From positions 1-34,696 of the forward strand of contig JBBDRV010000136.1 of assembly GCA_040905285.1 (NCBI GenBank): a DNA stretch of 34,696 nt. The letters run 5' to 3'. The translations under genes were made by a program, and so were the position numbers. Below, piece after piece: positions 25,503 through 34,250 of the stretch. This stretch comes from JBBDRV01 sp040905285. Its GTDB lineage: Bacteria > Bacteroidota > Rhodothermia > Balneolales > Balneolaceae. Numbering within the stretch: position 1 is the stretch's first letter; each line of letters opens with the position of its first letter. The notes beneath the pieces are model-generated. The model had not been told where the DNA came from. It saw only the letters and a program-made list of their open reading frames with translations, and did not search any database.

Positions 25503-26495
25503 TTATCTTCTCTCTTCGTACAACCTCCAGCTCCGGCCGGGCCTGTCTGTCCTGAAAACCTGGATATTACCCATGTCAGCTACGGTTACATAGACTGTAC
25601 ACCCGTCAGGCCCACCAAAGGCAAGGTTGCTGATGCTGGTCCCGCCGGCCATTTCTATTTCCCTTATAACATCTCCCTCCGGAGAAACAATGGCCACGGA
25701 CCCTCGTCCATACCGGGCAACATACAGGTTCCCGTCTACATCGCAGCGCATCCCGTCCGCTCCATGCTCATCGAACTCTATATGCAGCCGTCTGTTGCTG
25801 ATCTCCCCTTCAGGTGACAGATCATAGGTCCATATTCCGCGCCGGCGGGTTGCGTTATCGCGACCGGATTCATAGACATAGAGTTTGTTTTCATCCGGAC
25901 TGACTTCAATCCCGTTGGTCGTACCCATGTTATCCCGGAGCAGGGTCGTGCTACCATCCGTGTTTATGCGCCACAACTTACCGGTCCCTTCGCTCCAGTT
26001 GGGATCACTTGCATAAAGTATATCGTTTGCACCGATGGCGAGGTCATTGGGCTGGCTCATTTGCGGCTGATGGGCAAACACGCTGACAGCCCGGGAGTCC
26101 ATATCTACCTTCAGAACGTTGTGATTCGTATAATCGGCAAGAAACATGTCGCCCTCACTGTTAAATCTGATCCCGTTCGCAATGCTTCCATTCTGAAGTT
26201 CAACAAACACACTGGCTTCCCCTTCCGGTGTCACCTTCCCGATCGTGTGCTGGCGTTCGTAGTTGACTGCGTAGAGATTCCCCTCTCTGTCTACTGCCGG
26301 TCCTTCCACACCGGATGTAAATGAATCGGGTTCGGTAAAATGCCTGCTGGTGAACAGCTCGTCATTCCGGAAGGCAGAGGCACTTCCACAGCCTGTTACT
26401 GTTGAAAGAACCGCCATCAGGGGGGTTGACATAAGCACGGCTCCGCCCATGGTCCTGATAAATCCTTTTCTGTCCAATTTGTCATTTCCTGCCAT
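25503..26495 (-). CDS. SMP-30/gluconolactonase-like propeller lactonase, lipoprotein
   Basis: This 330-residue protein belongs to the SMP-30/gluconolactonase/LRE-like six-bladed propeller family of metal-dependent sugar lactonases. The expected metal ligands are present at family positions: Glu64 in VEGPAVD, Asn194 in TNGIEVSPDENKLYV and Asp248 in DGMRCDVDGNLYVA, with Asn150 (QPNDLAI) as an additional active-site residue. The N-terminus (DRKGFIRTMGG, hydrophobic stretch, then VTGC at Cys36) is a lipoprotein signal with a Tat-like flavour but only Arg-Lys, not Arg-Arg. It follows the carbohydrate-binding protein gene by 162 bp and the sugar dehydrogenase further upstream, so it may open lactones made by that enzyme. 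Its exact substrate is unknown. Confidence 0.88.
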   Translation of the reverse strand: MAGNDKLDRKGFIRTMGGAVLMSTPLMAVLSTVTGCGSASAFRNDELFTSRHFTEPDSFTSGVEGPAVDREGNLYAVNYERQHTIGKVTPEGEASVFVELQNGSIANGIRFNSEGDMFLADYTNHNVLKVDMDSRAVSVFAHQPQMSQPNDLAIGANDILYASDPNWSEGTGKLWRINTDGSTTLLRDNMGTTNGIEVSPDENKLYVYESGRDNATRRRGIWTYDLSPEGEISNRRLHIEFDEHGADGMRCDVDGNLYVARYGRGSVAIVSPEGDVIREIEMAGGTSISNLAFGGPDGCTVYVTVADMGNIQVFRTDRPGRSWRLYEERR

Positions 26496-26657
26496 AATAT
26501 TTTACCTGTTATGTTATCTCCTCATTTCAGCTGTATGAACCGCAACCGCCGGCTCACTGTAAGGGTGACTGGTTACGCTGATACTTCAGCCGCTTGGCAA
26601 CCTGACCGGCCGGCCGTAACCGCCGACAGTTAACGGCGGAATACAAAGTAACACCTG

Positions 26658-27554
26658 TTACCGGAATTGTAATCTGCCGAAGAATTCGGGTAAATGAAAG
26701 TTGGGCTCGGGATGATCAACCGGTGCCCAGGTAAGCCAGTGCGGATGGGACGAATTATCAGCTATTTTATAAAAATTCGCTTTCCATTCGACACCCGGCG
26801 CCGGATGGTCCATTTCCGTATACCGGGCGATCAGTTCAAAGGGAATCCGGTATTCCAGCGTCCAGGTGACAGGATCCGTTATTTCCGGATCCACGACTCC
26901 GGAGACGGAATGGGCAATGTCCACGCTTTCAAAATCCGATTCTGAAATCCGTGACCTGATCCCTTCATCCCTGTTCTGATAGCTGAACAGGGCCGTGCCG
27001 ATACAGTTGGTCTCAAGATTGAAATACCCTTCGGTTTCTGTTTCCGGCGTAAAGAAAAACTCGACACAGCTGTCTGTCCAGACAGGACCGTGATGTTCCT
27101 CAACCACACACCGGACGTACTGGTCCTGCACATGAAAGATCACATAGATGGCCTCACTGTCATAGGCTACTTTGGCATGCACGTCCGGACGGTGATCCGG
27201 ATCATCTCCCATATGATTGCCCAGGTAAAGGGGCCGGATATCACTCCAGGGTTCCTTGTCCCAGTCGGCGTCGATGACTACCGGCTGCGAGAGCCGGCTG
27301 ACCGGATAAACGGACTCTTCATACAGCAGCGTATCAACCGGTACCTGTTTAAACCCGGGAGAAAATTCCATCCCGCCGTTTTCAACGTCAGCCGGAAGAT
27401 TTTCCGTATCGGAATGTGCCTCCAGTCTGTCACCCGCTGTCAGTACAAAACCAAGTATCAGTGCAAAACAAAAGAGACCCGAACCGATCTCTGGAATCCG
27501 GCCCCTGCCGGTGAAGGAAATCAAGGGGAACTCGTGTTTCTTTGGATTTTTCAC
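26658..27554 (-). CDS. Family-9-like carbohydrate-binding (CBM9/DOMON-type) exported protein
   Basis: This 298-residue protein has an N-terminal hydrophobic segment (about 26-42, LFCFALILGFVLTAG), probably a signal peptide with a long basic leader. A single beta-sandwich of the carbohydrate family 9 binding type occupies about 80-298. Recognisable blocks are PVVIDADWDKEPWSDI, DPDHRPDVHAKVAYDSEAIY, DSCVEFFFTPETETEGYFNLE and WTLEYRIPFELI, the usual order of the family. Such domains bind sugar chain ends or sit beside redox domains. No catalytic domain is attached. It lies 100 bp downstream of the PQQ-type dehydrogenase and 162 bp upstream of the SMP-30 lactonase, suggesting one functional set. 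I am confident in the fold, not in the ligand. Confidence 0.85.
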   Translation of the reverse strand: MKNPKKHEFPLISFTGRGRIPEIGSGLFCFALILGFVLTAGDRLEAHSDTENLPADVENGGMEFSPGFKQVPVDTLLYEESVYPVSRLSQPVVIDADWDKEPWSDIRPLYLGNHMGDDPDHRPDVHAKVAYDSEAIYVIFHVQDQYVRCVVEEHHGPVWTDSCVEFFFTPETETEGYFNLETNCIGTALFSYQNRDEGIRSRISESDFESVDIAHSVSGVVDPEITDPVTWTLEYRIPFELIARYTEMDHPAPGVEWKANFYKIADNSSHPHWLTWAPVDHPEPNFHLPEFFGRLQFR

Positions 27555-27654
27555 TGGCTGTCCGGTTAATTGTATTTAAGTGAATGTCACTGACTAATGC
27601 CTGTTTAAAAAACCATTCCTGCATATAAGCCACACGTTAGCGAAACGTTTTCCG

Positions 27655-28824
27655 CTACTCGACGGGAATCAGCCTGACCATTAACCCGGTATCTTCTGTA
27701 ATCAGGTACAAATAGTTGTCAGGGGCAAATTTCACATTTCTTACCCTGCCGATACCTTCAAGCAGTTTTTCATCCCTGACCACGCGGTGATCGTTCAGAT
27801 CACTGCGGTTCAGCATGCGCTGAGTCAGGGATCCGACAAAGAGATCCCCCGTCCATCCGGTATACCGGTCGCCCAGCACGACATCCAGGCCGGAAGGTGC
27901 GATGGACGGCGTCCAGTGGTGTATCGGCGGTTCCATGCCGGCACGAAGGGTATCTTCCGTAAGGATCTCTCCGCTGTATTCGGTACTATAGCTCGCCAGG
28001 GGCCATCCGTAATTCAGGCCGGGACGGAGGATGTTGAGCTCGTCACCCCCTTTCTGGCCGTGCTCGACCGACCACATTTCCCCGGTTTCGGGATGGCGTA
28101 TCAGGCCCTGATGCTCCCGCTGCCCATAGGTGAATATTTCACCAAGGGCTCCCTCTGTATCCACAAACGGATTGTCGGACGGAATGCTGCCGTCATCATT
28201 CAGCCGCAGGGTTTTCCCTGAATAGCGGGAGGTATCCTGGGCATTCATCCTTCCGCCCCGGATGCCAACCGCAAAATACAGATAACCCTCCTCATCGAAA
28301 GCGATTCTGCTTCCGGTGGAATGGCCCACCCGAAGCCTTCTCGGCTCTTCATCAAAAGGACCCGCTTTAAACAAAAACTCATCATCCACCAGCCGGTCCC
28401 CCTCCAGTCTTCCTCTCATCAATGCGGTATAACCGACATCCTCCCCTTCCGGGTCCGGTTCAATATAGTAGGACAGGTAGATCCAGCCGTTTTCATCATA
28501 GTCGGGATGCAGCTCTACATGACGCAATGATTCGGGTATATTCCCCTGAATGGGATTTTCCTTCACCTGACCGTCTTCAACGATCAGCAGATTCCCTGCC
28601 CGTTCCGTTATAAGTACACGGTTATCCGGAAGGAATTCCATCCCCCAGGGCCTTTCAAGATCTGTAACAACCGTATCCACCATGAAAGACTGTACTTCAG
28701 AATGAACAATCTCAAGATCTTCCTGGGGGAGGGGGAAATAAACTTTTTCTTCCTCTGGCTCGCTGCAGGCAAAACCCAGCAGGGAAAGGTTCAAAAAAAG
28801 GACAATACGTTTTGTTAATCTCAT
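27655..28824 (-). CDS. PQQ-dependent aldose sugar dehydrogenase-like lipoprotein
   Basis: This 389-residue protein belongs to the glucose/sorbosone dehydrogenase family (Pfam GSDH, relatives of soluble glucose dehydrogenase and E. coli YliI/Asd), which oxidise aldoses to lactones with PQQ in the periplasm. The lipoprotein signal ends at Cys20 (LLGFAC). Diagnostic blocks are ERPWGMEFLPDNRVLITER (57-75), VGHSTGSRIAFDEEGYLYFAVG (167-188, containing the candidate catalytic His168; listed here as VGHSTGSRIAFD), YGQREHQGLIRHPETGEMW (233-251), EHGQKGGDELN and SIAPSGLDVVLGD. The cofactor must be imported or made elsewhere, as no pqq genes are visible. It is the first gene after the terminator at 29054-29093, so it needs its own promoter or read-through; a 14-bp palindrome lies just upstream of the start. 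Confidence 0.9.
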   Translation of the reverse strand: MRLTKRIVLFLNLSLLGFACSEPEEEKVYFPLPQEDLEIVHSEVQSFMVDTVVTDLERPWGMEFLPDNRVLITERAGNLLIVEDGQVKENPIQGNIPESLRHVELHPDYDENGWIYLSYYIEPDPEGEDVGYTALMRGRLEGDRLVDDEFLFKAGPFDEEPRRLRVGHSTGSRIAFDEEGYLYFAVGIRGGRMNAQDTSRYSGKTLRLNDDGSIPSDNPFVDTEGALGEIFTYGQREHQGLIRHPETGEMWSVEHGQKGGDELNILRPGLNYGWPLASYSTEYSGEILTEDTLRAGMEPPIHHWTPSIAPSGLDVVLGDRYTGWTGDLFVGSLTQRMLNRSDLNDHRVVRDEKLLEGIGRVRNVKFAPDNYLYLITEDTGLMVRLIPVE

Positions 28825-28837
28825 TCAGAAATCTGTG

Positions 28838-28851
28838 TTTGTATGTACAAA
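28838..28851. promoter_or_regulatory. 14-bp inverted repeat upstream of the sugar dehydrogenase
   Basis: The sequence tttgtatgtacaaa has perfect 6-bp arms around a 2-bp centre and ends 13 bp before the start codon. It could be an operator; its position is suggestive but it may be chance. The rest of 28852-29053 shows no gene or certain signal. Confidence 0.3.
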
Positions 28852-29053
28852 GAAATTTAACAAAGTTCTGCCGGCCCATCACTCAGGAATACAGGAGCAA
28901 TACAGTCATCAGTCAGCCAACAGTCAGCTGTATCGCCGCCCCCCTTTACCATAAGCCGGCACATCCTTGTCAGGTGATCGCTGCTTTTCAGAAAACACCT
29001 CACGGTTGAAGCCGGGAATGACAAATTCAACCGGTCCGGCTCCGGTACAGTAC

Positions 29054-29093
29054 AAAAAATGGGAGCCACAAATAAATCCTATTCATGGCTCCC
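29054..29093 (-). terminator. Intrinsic terminator after the upstream susD
   Basis: On the minus strand an 8-bp perfect stem gggagcca / tggctccc (29061-29068 with 29086-29093) is followed by a and a run of six T residues. It starts 22 bp after the susD stop. On the plus strand the stem is followed by ttttatt, so it could work weakly in both directions. Confidence 0.93.
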
Positions 29094-29115
29094 TTTTATT
29101 CTTGGTCCGGTTAAA

Positions 29116-30690
29116 TTAAAATTCTTTCTGATCCCACCAGAGCCGGGTGCTGGCCGTATCATCCCCATCCAGTAACTCGACGGCATCCATAACAGCCGCA
29201 TTGTTATTGGAATATTCAGTCGTCACAAAAGGCAGTCTCCGGATGGTTTCATCCACACCGATATCCGGATTCTGGCTTGCGATGATTTCAAAACCTACCG
29301 GGTAACCCGTTCTGCGACGCTCGGCCCAGGCTTCAACGCTGTTCGGATAAAGCGCCAGCCATTTCTGAGTGATGATCTGCTCCTGCGCTTTTTCAAAATC
29401 TCCATTACCAAGGTAGGCAACCGGAATATCGGACATGGCCGGTGTATTCCATTCATCGTTCAGGGCAACCGGGGTATCCGTGCTGGTTATGTAATCGTTA
29501 ATTTCACTGGCTGAGGCTTCGGTGTGGTACTCCATTGACAGGCGGATACCTTCATTATACAGGTCTTCCGCACTTCCGCCCATATCCCATCCCCACAGGT
29601 CGCCTTCAGCTCTCAGGAAATAGACCTCGGCTGCCGGCATGACATAAATCGGCGGATTGGTTCCGCCCCGCTGCCAGGCGGGAGCGATGTTGGAGAACCG
29701 CTCATCTATATCACCGCCCTTGTCCACCGGATCCAGGCCATTTCTCAACCCTTTGTATCCCCCACCCTGAACAACCTCGTCAAAGTATATCGGGAGTCTC
29801 GGATCCTCAAATCCTTCAAGCGTGCTTTGCATGGTGGCGCTCATCCTGAATTCACCCCAGGCCGTGATGGTGTCGTAGGGATTGATGGAGTTGATGGTTG
29901 TCTCCAGATCTGCATTGTCCGAATTGTCCAGCATCACTCCCGCGGCCACCGCTTTTTCAGCTTCGGTCTGCGCCAGTTCCGGCTCCGCATAAACGACCCG
30001 CAGGGCCAGCCTCAGCCGCAATGAATTTGCAAAAGTCAGCCACTGGTCGGCACTGCCGTTATATATCTGGTCATGAGAGCCATAAACCGCTGTCACCCCC
30101 GGATTCGCTTCCAGAACGGCCACTGCCTCATCCAGCGTCTCGAAGAAATCCATATAGATATCTTCCTGGGAGTCGTAGGGTATGCTGGTTTCTGCACTGC
30201 CATAATGTGTATAGGGAATGGGGCCCCAGAAATCCGTCATCCGGTGGTACATTGCCACTCTCCAGATCTTGGCCATGGCATTTTCCACTGCCATGTCATT
30301 TTCCGGATCTTCAGTGAATTCCTCAACGAACAGCAGCTGGGGGGCCGGGCTTTCATAAAACTCATCGAATGCCCATTCCGTCCAAGGTCCCGGAATCGTA
30401 TACTGATCCGAGTGGAAGAATGCCGCAGTTGTCGCGAAGTACTGAGCATAGAGATCCGAAAAAAGTGCCTGGAATCGCTGAAAGGACTGGTCTTCACCAA
30501 ACATGCCGGTGAACTGGGCTTGTGCAAAAGCCTGTCCGAGCAGCGAACCATCTACCTCCTCGGCTACGATTTCATCTTTCGGTGTGTTCAGGGAATCAAA
30601 ATGATCCGTACAGGCAGCTACACCGACCAGGAGCATTGCCAAAAGGCAAATGCTCATCTTCTTGTTATGCTTACTATTTATTACAGTCAT
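29116..30690 (-). CDS. SusD/RagB-family glycan-binding lipoprotein
   Basis: This 524-residue lipoprotein is the partner of the STN-type SusC encoded 48 bp upstream. The signal ends at about Cys27 (VGVAAC), then TDHFDSLNTPKDE. Typical SusD-like helical blocks follow: VENAMAKIWRVAMYHRMTDFW, shortened here to AKIWRVAMYHRMTDF, MDFFETLDEAVAVL, WLTFANSLRLRLALRV and VEAWAERRRTGYPVG. It resembles the SusD-like 2 group and the other SusD in this window. An alternative start at Met12 would give a shorter signal peptide and is equally possible. The terminator 22 bp after the stop closes the susC-susD unit. Confidence 0.94.
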   Translation of the reverse strand: MTVINSKHNKKMSICLLAMLLVGVAACTDHFDSLNTPKDEIVAEEVDGSLLGQAFAQAQFTGMFGEDQSFQRFQALFSDLYAQYFATTAAFFHSDQYTIPGPWTEWAFDEFYESPAPQLLFVEEFTEDPENDMAVENAMAKIWRVAMYHRMTDFWGPIPYTHYGSAETSIPYDSQEDIYMDFFETLDEAVAVLEANPGVTAVYGSHDQIYNGSADQWLTFANSLRLRLALRVVYAEPELAQTEAEKAVAAGVMLDNSDNADLETTINSINPYDTITAWGEFRMSATMQSTLEGFEDPRLPIYFDEVVQGGGYKGLRNGLDPVDKGGDIDERFSNIAPAWQRGGTNPPIYVMPAAEVYFLRAEGDLWGWDMGGSAEDLYNEGIRLSMEYHTEASASEINDYITSTDTPVALNDEWNTPAMSDIPVAYLGNGDFEKAQEQIITQKWLALYPNSVEAWAERRRTGYPVGFEIIASQNPDIGVDETIRRLPFVTTEYSNNNAAVMDAVELLDGDDTASTRLWWDQKEF

Positions 30691-30738
30691 ATCAAATCCA
30701 ATTTAGGTAATTCGATTATAAGTTGATTTACGATCGAT

Positions 30739-33700
30739 TTAGAAGTCCAGCTTAATATTGGCTCCTATGCTTCGCGTGGTCGGCGGTGCGCCGGCTGATT
30801 CAAATCCTTCTGCAGCCGGATTTGTACCGGACATCAGATCGGGGTCCAGATCGTCGGTCGCTTTATAGATAAAGAACAGGTTGCGCCCGACCAGAGATAC
30901 CTTGACATTGGAGAACGGAAGCTGACCCAAAACGGACTGCGGCAAGTTATACCCTACAGTCAATTCCCTCAGGCGGGTATTGGTTGCACTTTCGATAAAT
31001 GGCTCCCCTGCCGGTGAGTTTATTCCACCCACAGACCTCCAGAAAACTTCAGGGTCCACCGGTGTGGTGTTTGGCGAGCCGTCGTCCATCACAGCTGTAT
31101 AATCGGAATAGAAATTGTCCCCGAAGACAAGGGTGGTTCCGTCTCTGCCGGCAAGCGTTGCCTCGGTTACACCCGCTTCGTAAAGTTCAGCCTGCTTACC
31201 GGAAACAATCGTCCCTCCCTGCCTGTGATCGATCAGGAAACTCACTGCAAAATTTCTGTAGCTGAAGGAACTTGTAATTCCACCTGTCCAGTCAGGCTGA
31301 AAATTGGCAACCTGGACGGTTTTTCCGGATGTCAGCCGTGGTGTCCCGTCACTTGCTACAATGACATCACCATCGTCATTTCTCAGGAATCCGACAGAGT
31401 AGACCTGGCCGTAAGGTTTGCCTTCTTCAATAACAACATCTCGCAGATAGTCATCGGCTATGGTCAGCTGAGGCCGTTCATCGGAAATTTTGACGACCAT
31501 GTTTCGGTTCAGCCCGAAATTGAAATCCAGATCCCAGCTGAATCGTGTGGTCTGAACAGGCCTGGTCGTTAACAGAGCCTCTATACCCTTGTTTTCAACG
31601 TCACCTCCGTTGGTGAAGAATCGGGCGGCTCCAGAACTGGCCGGCAGAGCCACGGTGAACAGCTGGTCACGCGTGTTCATTTTGTAGGCTGTAACATCCA
31701 GTCCCAGTCTTCCCTGATAAAACCGCATGTCAAGACCCAGCTCAAAAGATTCCGTAATTTCAGGTTTGAGGTTTTCGTTCGGAAGATCACTGTCCAGCAC
31801 CAGATAGCCTCCGGTACCTCCGGGGACAACCTCAGCCGTACGGTGTACAGCAAAGACCGGTGCACTGTTGCCCACCTGTGCGTATGAAGCCCTCAGTCTG
31901 GCAAGGGAAAGAATATCCGGCATCTCCATCATGTCGGAGATAACCGTCGTCAGACCGACTGAAGGATAAAAATAGGACCGGCTGTCGGCCGGCAGTGTGG
32001 AACTCCAGTCGTTCCGCGCACTCACATCCAGGTAGATTGCATCCCGCCACCCGACCTGGCCGAACGAATACAGTGACTGGATGTCTGAAGGGGAACCCAG
32101 ACTCTGGCTGGCACTGGGGTCATTGGAATTGAGAAGCGTAAAGTGATTGGGTACCAGCAGGGCGGATCCCGTATTGGCACTCAGTGAGCTGTTCCGCCGC
32201 TGCTTGAGATTACCGCCGACGTTGGCATCCACACTCCACTCATCGGAAAGGTCTTCCGTATAGGACAGCAGGAAGTCTCCGTTCCATTCCAGAGAATTGC
32301 CCGTATCCATCTGATACTGCCCGTCACCGAAATCGTCATTCCACAGCCTGCGTTCATAGGTGGTGTTGACACCGTCATAAGCGGCCCGGGCCATCAGGCT
32401 CACGGACTCTGTAATATCATATGTCAGCGATGCCAGCGACATAACCCGCTCGCGTCCACTGTCGACCGGCCGGCGGTGCATCGCCCAGAGAGGGTTGGTA
32501 CCTCCGTTGGATCCGGGAAGCCAGTAATGCTGCCGCGTCTGACCTTCGCCGTCAATATATTGCAGCTCCCTCATCTGTTCGATCGGGATATTCCGCGGCA
32601 CTTTATAGACGTTCCGCATCACCCGGGTAGTGATCGGGGTATTTACGTCCTGTCGCATATAGGCCAGGCGGCTGTCCAGTGTAAGTCTCTCTGTCAAGTC
32701 GCTGCTCACCCTTACTGACACATTGTGCCTTTCAAGGGTATTGGTTTCCAGGATTCCCTGCGCATCCGTGAAGGTATAAGAGAACAGTGTCTGGGTTCTG
32801 TCCCCGCCTATTGAAGCGGACAGGTTTGTTGCATTATTGTATCCCCGCTGGAAAATATCCCTGTTGTTCGACGGCTGGGGAGTCATGGAATAGGTTTCGT
32901 TAGCCCGTGTCGGGTCAGGCGACCAGTGCCGGACTGTCTGGCCGTCCATTCTCGGACCCCATGAAGATTCCGAGGTGCGATCATACTGCCCTGCGGCACC
33001 CTGGCCGAATTCATCCTGGTACTGGACCGTATGTACCGGATCAAGCACTGTAAAGGTGTTGCTCAGGCTCAGATTTACCACGCCGGCTTCCGCCCGCCTG
33101 GTATCGATAACAATGGCACCGTTCTGTGCGGCACTGCCATAAAGCGCAGCGGCATTCGGGCCTTTCAGCACGTTAATGGAAGCTACGTCATCCGGGCTGA
33201 TGTCGGAAGGATTTCCCCGTATGGGAACACCGTCAACAACATAAAGCGGCTGGCTGTCACCTGAAATAGACCGGTTACCGCGGAGGATTACCCGGGTATC
33301 GGCTCCCAGTCCGCTGATACCCTGTGTAACGGACAGGCCTGCAACGCGGCCGGTTAAAGAGGACAGGACGTTCAGTTCCCTCGCTTCTGATATCTGTTCG
33401 GTATTTACACTCTGCGTGCTGTAGGAAAGAGATCTTGTTTCACGTTCGATACCGAAAGCGGTTACCACCATTTCCTCGCCCTGTATGGCAAGGGATTCCA
33501 GCTCCACATCAACATTTGTACGGCCCTCAATGGCCACCTCTTCGGTTCTGAACCCGATATAAGAGACAACAAGTGTCTGATCAAGGTCAGGCACAGTCAA
33601 TTCAAAGGCGCCGTCCGCATCTGTCGTGGTCCCTGTCATTGTTCCTTCCACGACGATATTCACTCCGGGAAGCGGCTCATCCGTTGAGGCATCCGTGACC

Positions 33701-34152
33701 TGCCCGGTGACGGTTTCCTGGAACATGGCATCTGTCTCCTCCTCTTTCTCCCTGATGACAAGCACATCCCTGGAAGGGGGCAGAAGGGCTTTAAGGTTTG
33801 TGCCCTCCAGTAAATCATAAAGGATTTCATGAATCAGGGCGTTACTCACATTCATGGACACCTTCTTTTCAGGAATAATACCTGTACTGTACGACAGGCC
33901 GACATTGGCTTCCCTTGCCAGCATCTGCAGCGCAGTCGACAGATGGATGTCCTCGAAATGCAGGCTAAGGCTATTATCCTCACTGGAAATGTTCTCCAGC
34001 GCATTCGCAACCAGTTCATCATTGCCGATCACACCATTCTGGTTGGCAAACAAATTCTGTGCGGCCAATCCCAATGACAGACTGATCAGCAGTATAGCCA
34101 CTGTTGAGCGAATTAAATCCGCTAAAAACATCGTAACTTTTTTGATAGTCAT
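30739..34152 (-). CDS. SusC/RagA-type TonB-dependent transporter with STN domain
   Basis: This complete 1137-residue outer-membrane transporter has an N-terminal signal segment (about 17-32), an STN domain at about 62-134 (LHFEDIHLSTALQMLAREAN, VLVIRE), a carboxypeptidase-regulatory-like domain at about 148-218 (VTDASTDEPLPGVNI) and a TonB-box-like EEMVVTAFG. The plug follows (VILRGNRSISGDSQPLYVVD), then the barrel to NIKLDF. The STN domain and the FecR gene ending 98 bp upstream indicate that it both imports a ligand and reports its presence to a sigma/anti-sigma pair. It is about 115 residues longer than the middle SusC, the difference being the STN domain. It forms a pair with susD 48 bp downstream. 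Confidence 0.96.
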   Translation of the reverse strand: MTIKKVTMFLADLIRSTVAILLISLSLGLAAQNLFANQNGVIGNDELVANALENISSEDNSLSLHFEDIHLSTALQMLAREANVGLSYSTGIIPEKKVSMNVSNALIHEILYDLLEGTNLKALLPPSRDVLVIREKEEETDAMFQETVTGQVTDASTDEPLPGVNIVVEGTMTGTTTDADGAFELTVPDLDQTLVVSYIGFRTEEVAIEGRTNVDVELESLAIQGEEMVVTAFGIERETRSLSYSTQSVNTEQISEARELNVLSSLTGRVAGLSVTQGISGLGADTRVILRGNRSISGDSQPLYVVDGVPIRGNPSDISPDDVASINVLKGPNAAALYGSAAQNGAIVIDTRRAEAGVVNLSLSNTFTVLDPVHTVQYQDEFGQGAAGQYDRTSESSWGPRMDGQTVRHWSPDPTRANETYSMTPQPSNNRDIFQRGYNNATNLSASIGGDRTQTLFSYTFTDAQGILETNTLERHNVSVRVSSDLTERLTLDSRLAYMRQDVNTPITTRVMRNVYKVPRNIPIEQMRELQYIDGEGQTRQHYWLPGSNGGTNPLWAMHRRPVDSGRERVMSLASLTYDITESVSLMARAAYDGVNTTYERRLWNDDFGDGQYQMDTGNSLEWNGDFLLSYTEDLSDEWSVDANVGGNLKQRRNSSLSANTGSALLVPNHFTLLNSNDPSASQSLGSPSDIQSLYSFGQVGWRDAIYLDVSARNDWSSTLPADSRSYFYPSVGLTTVISDMMEMPDILSLARLRASYAQVGNSAPVFAVHRTAEVVPGGTGGYLVLDSDLPNENLKPEITESFELGLDMRFYQGRLGLDVTAYKMNTRDQLFTVALPASSGAARFFTNGGDVENKGIEALLTTRPVQTTRFSWDLDFNFGLNRNMVVKISDERPQLTIADDYLRDVVIEEGKPYGQVYSVGFLRNDDGDVIVASDGTPRLTSGKTVQVANFQPDWTGGITSSFSYRNFAVSFLIDHRQGGTIVSGKQAELYEAGVTEATLAGRDGTTLVFGDNFYSDYTAVMDDGSPNTTPVDPEVFWRSVGGINSPAGEPFIESATNTRLRELTVGYNLPQSVLGQLPFSNVKVSLVGRNLFFIYKATDDLDPDLMSGTNPAAEGFESAGAPPTTRSIGANIKLDF

Positions 34153-34200
34153 AAGAGTAGGGTTATAGTTAGTATTAAATCAAGTTAGTCCAACATGCCG

Positions 34201-34215
34201 ATCCACTGTGTGGAT
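34201..34215. promoter_or_regulatory. 15-bp perfect palindrome between fecR and susC
   Basis: The sequence atccactgtgtggat has perfect 6-bp arms around 3 bases and lies 48 bp before the susC start in the 98-bp gap after fecR. It has no T-run, so it is not a usual terminator; it could be an operator or an mRNA hairpin. Confidence 0.4.
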
Positions 34216-34250
34216 AATTCCTATACCATTATTTTTATTTCAGATACTTG

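Noticed and set aside
26380..26495. Twin-arginine signal on the SMP-30 lactonase
   Set aside because: The sequence has Arg-Lys rather than Arg-Arg and a lipobox Cys; a Sec lipoprotein signal is at least as likely.
26620..26639. GC-rich hairpin ccgccg/cggcgg between the CBM9-like and SMP-30 genes
   Set aside because: No T-run follows in either direction; it may be a chance structure in a GC-rich patch.
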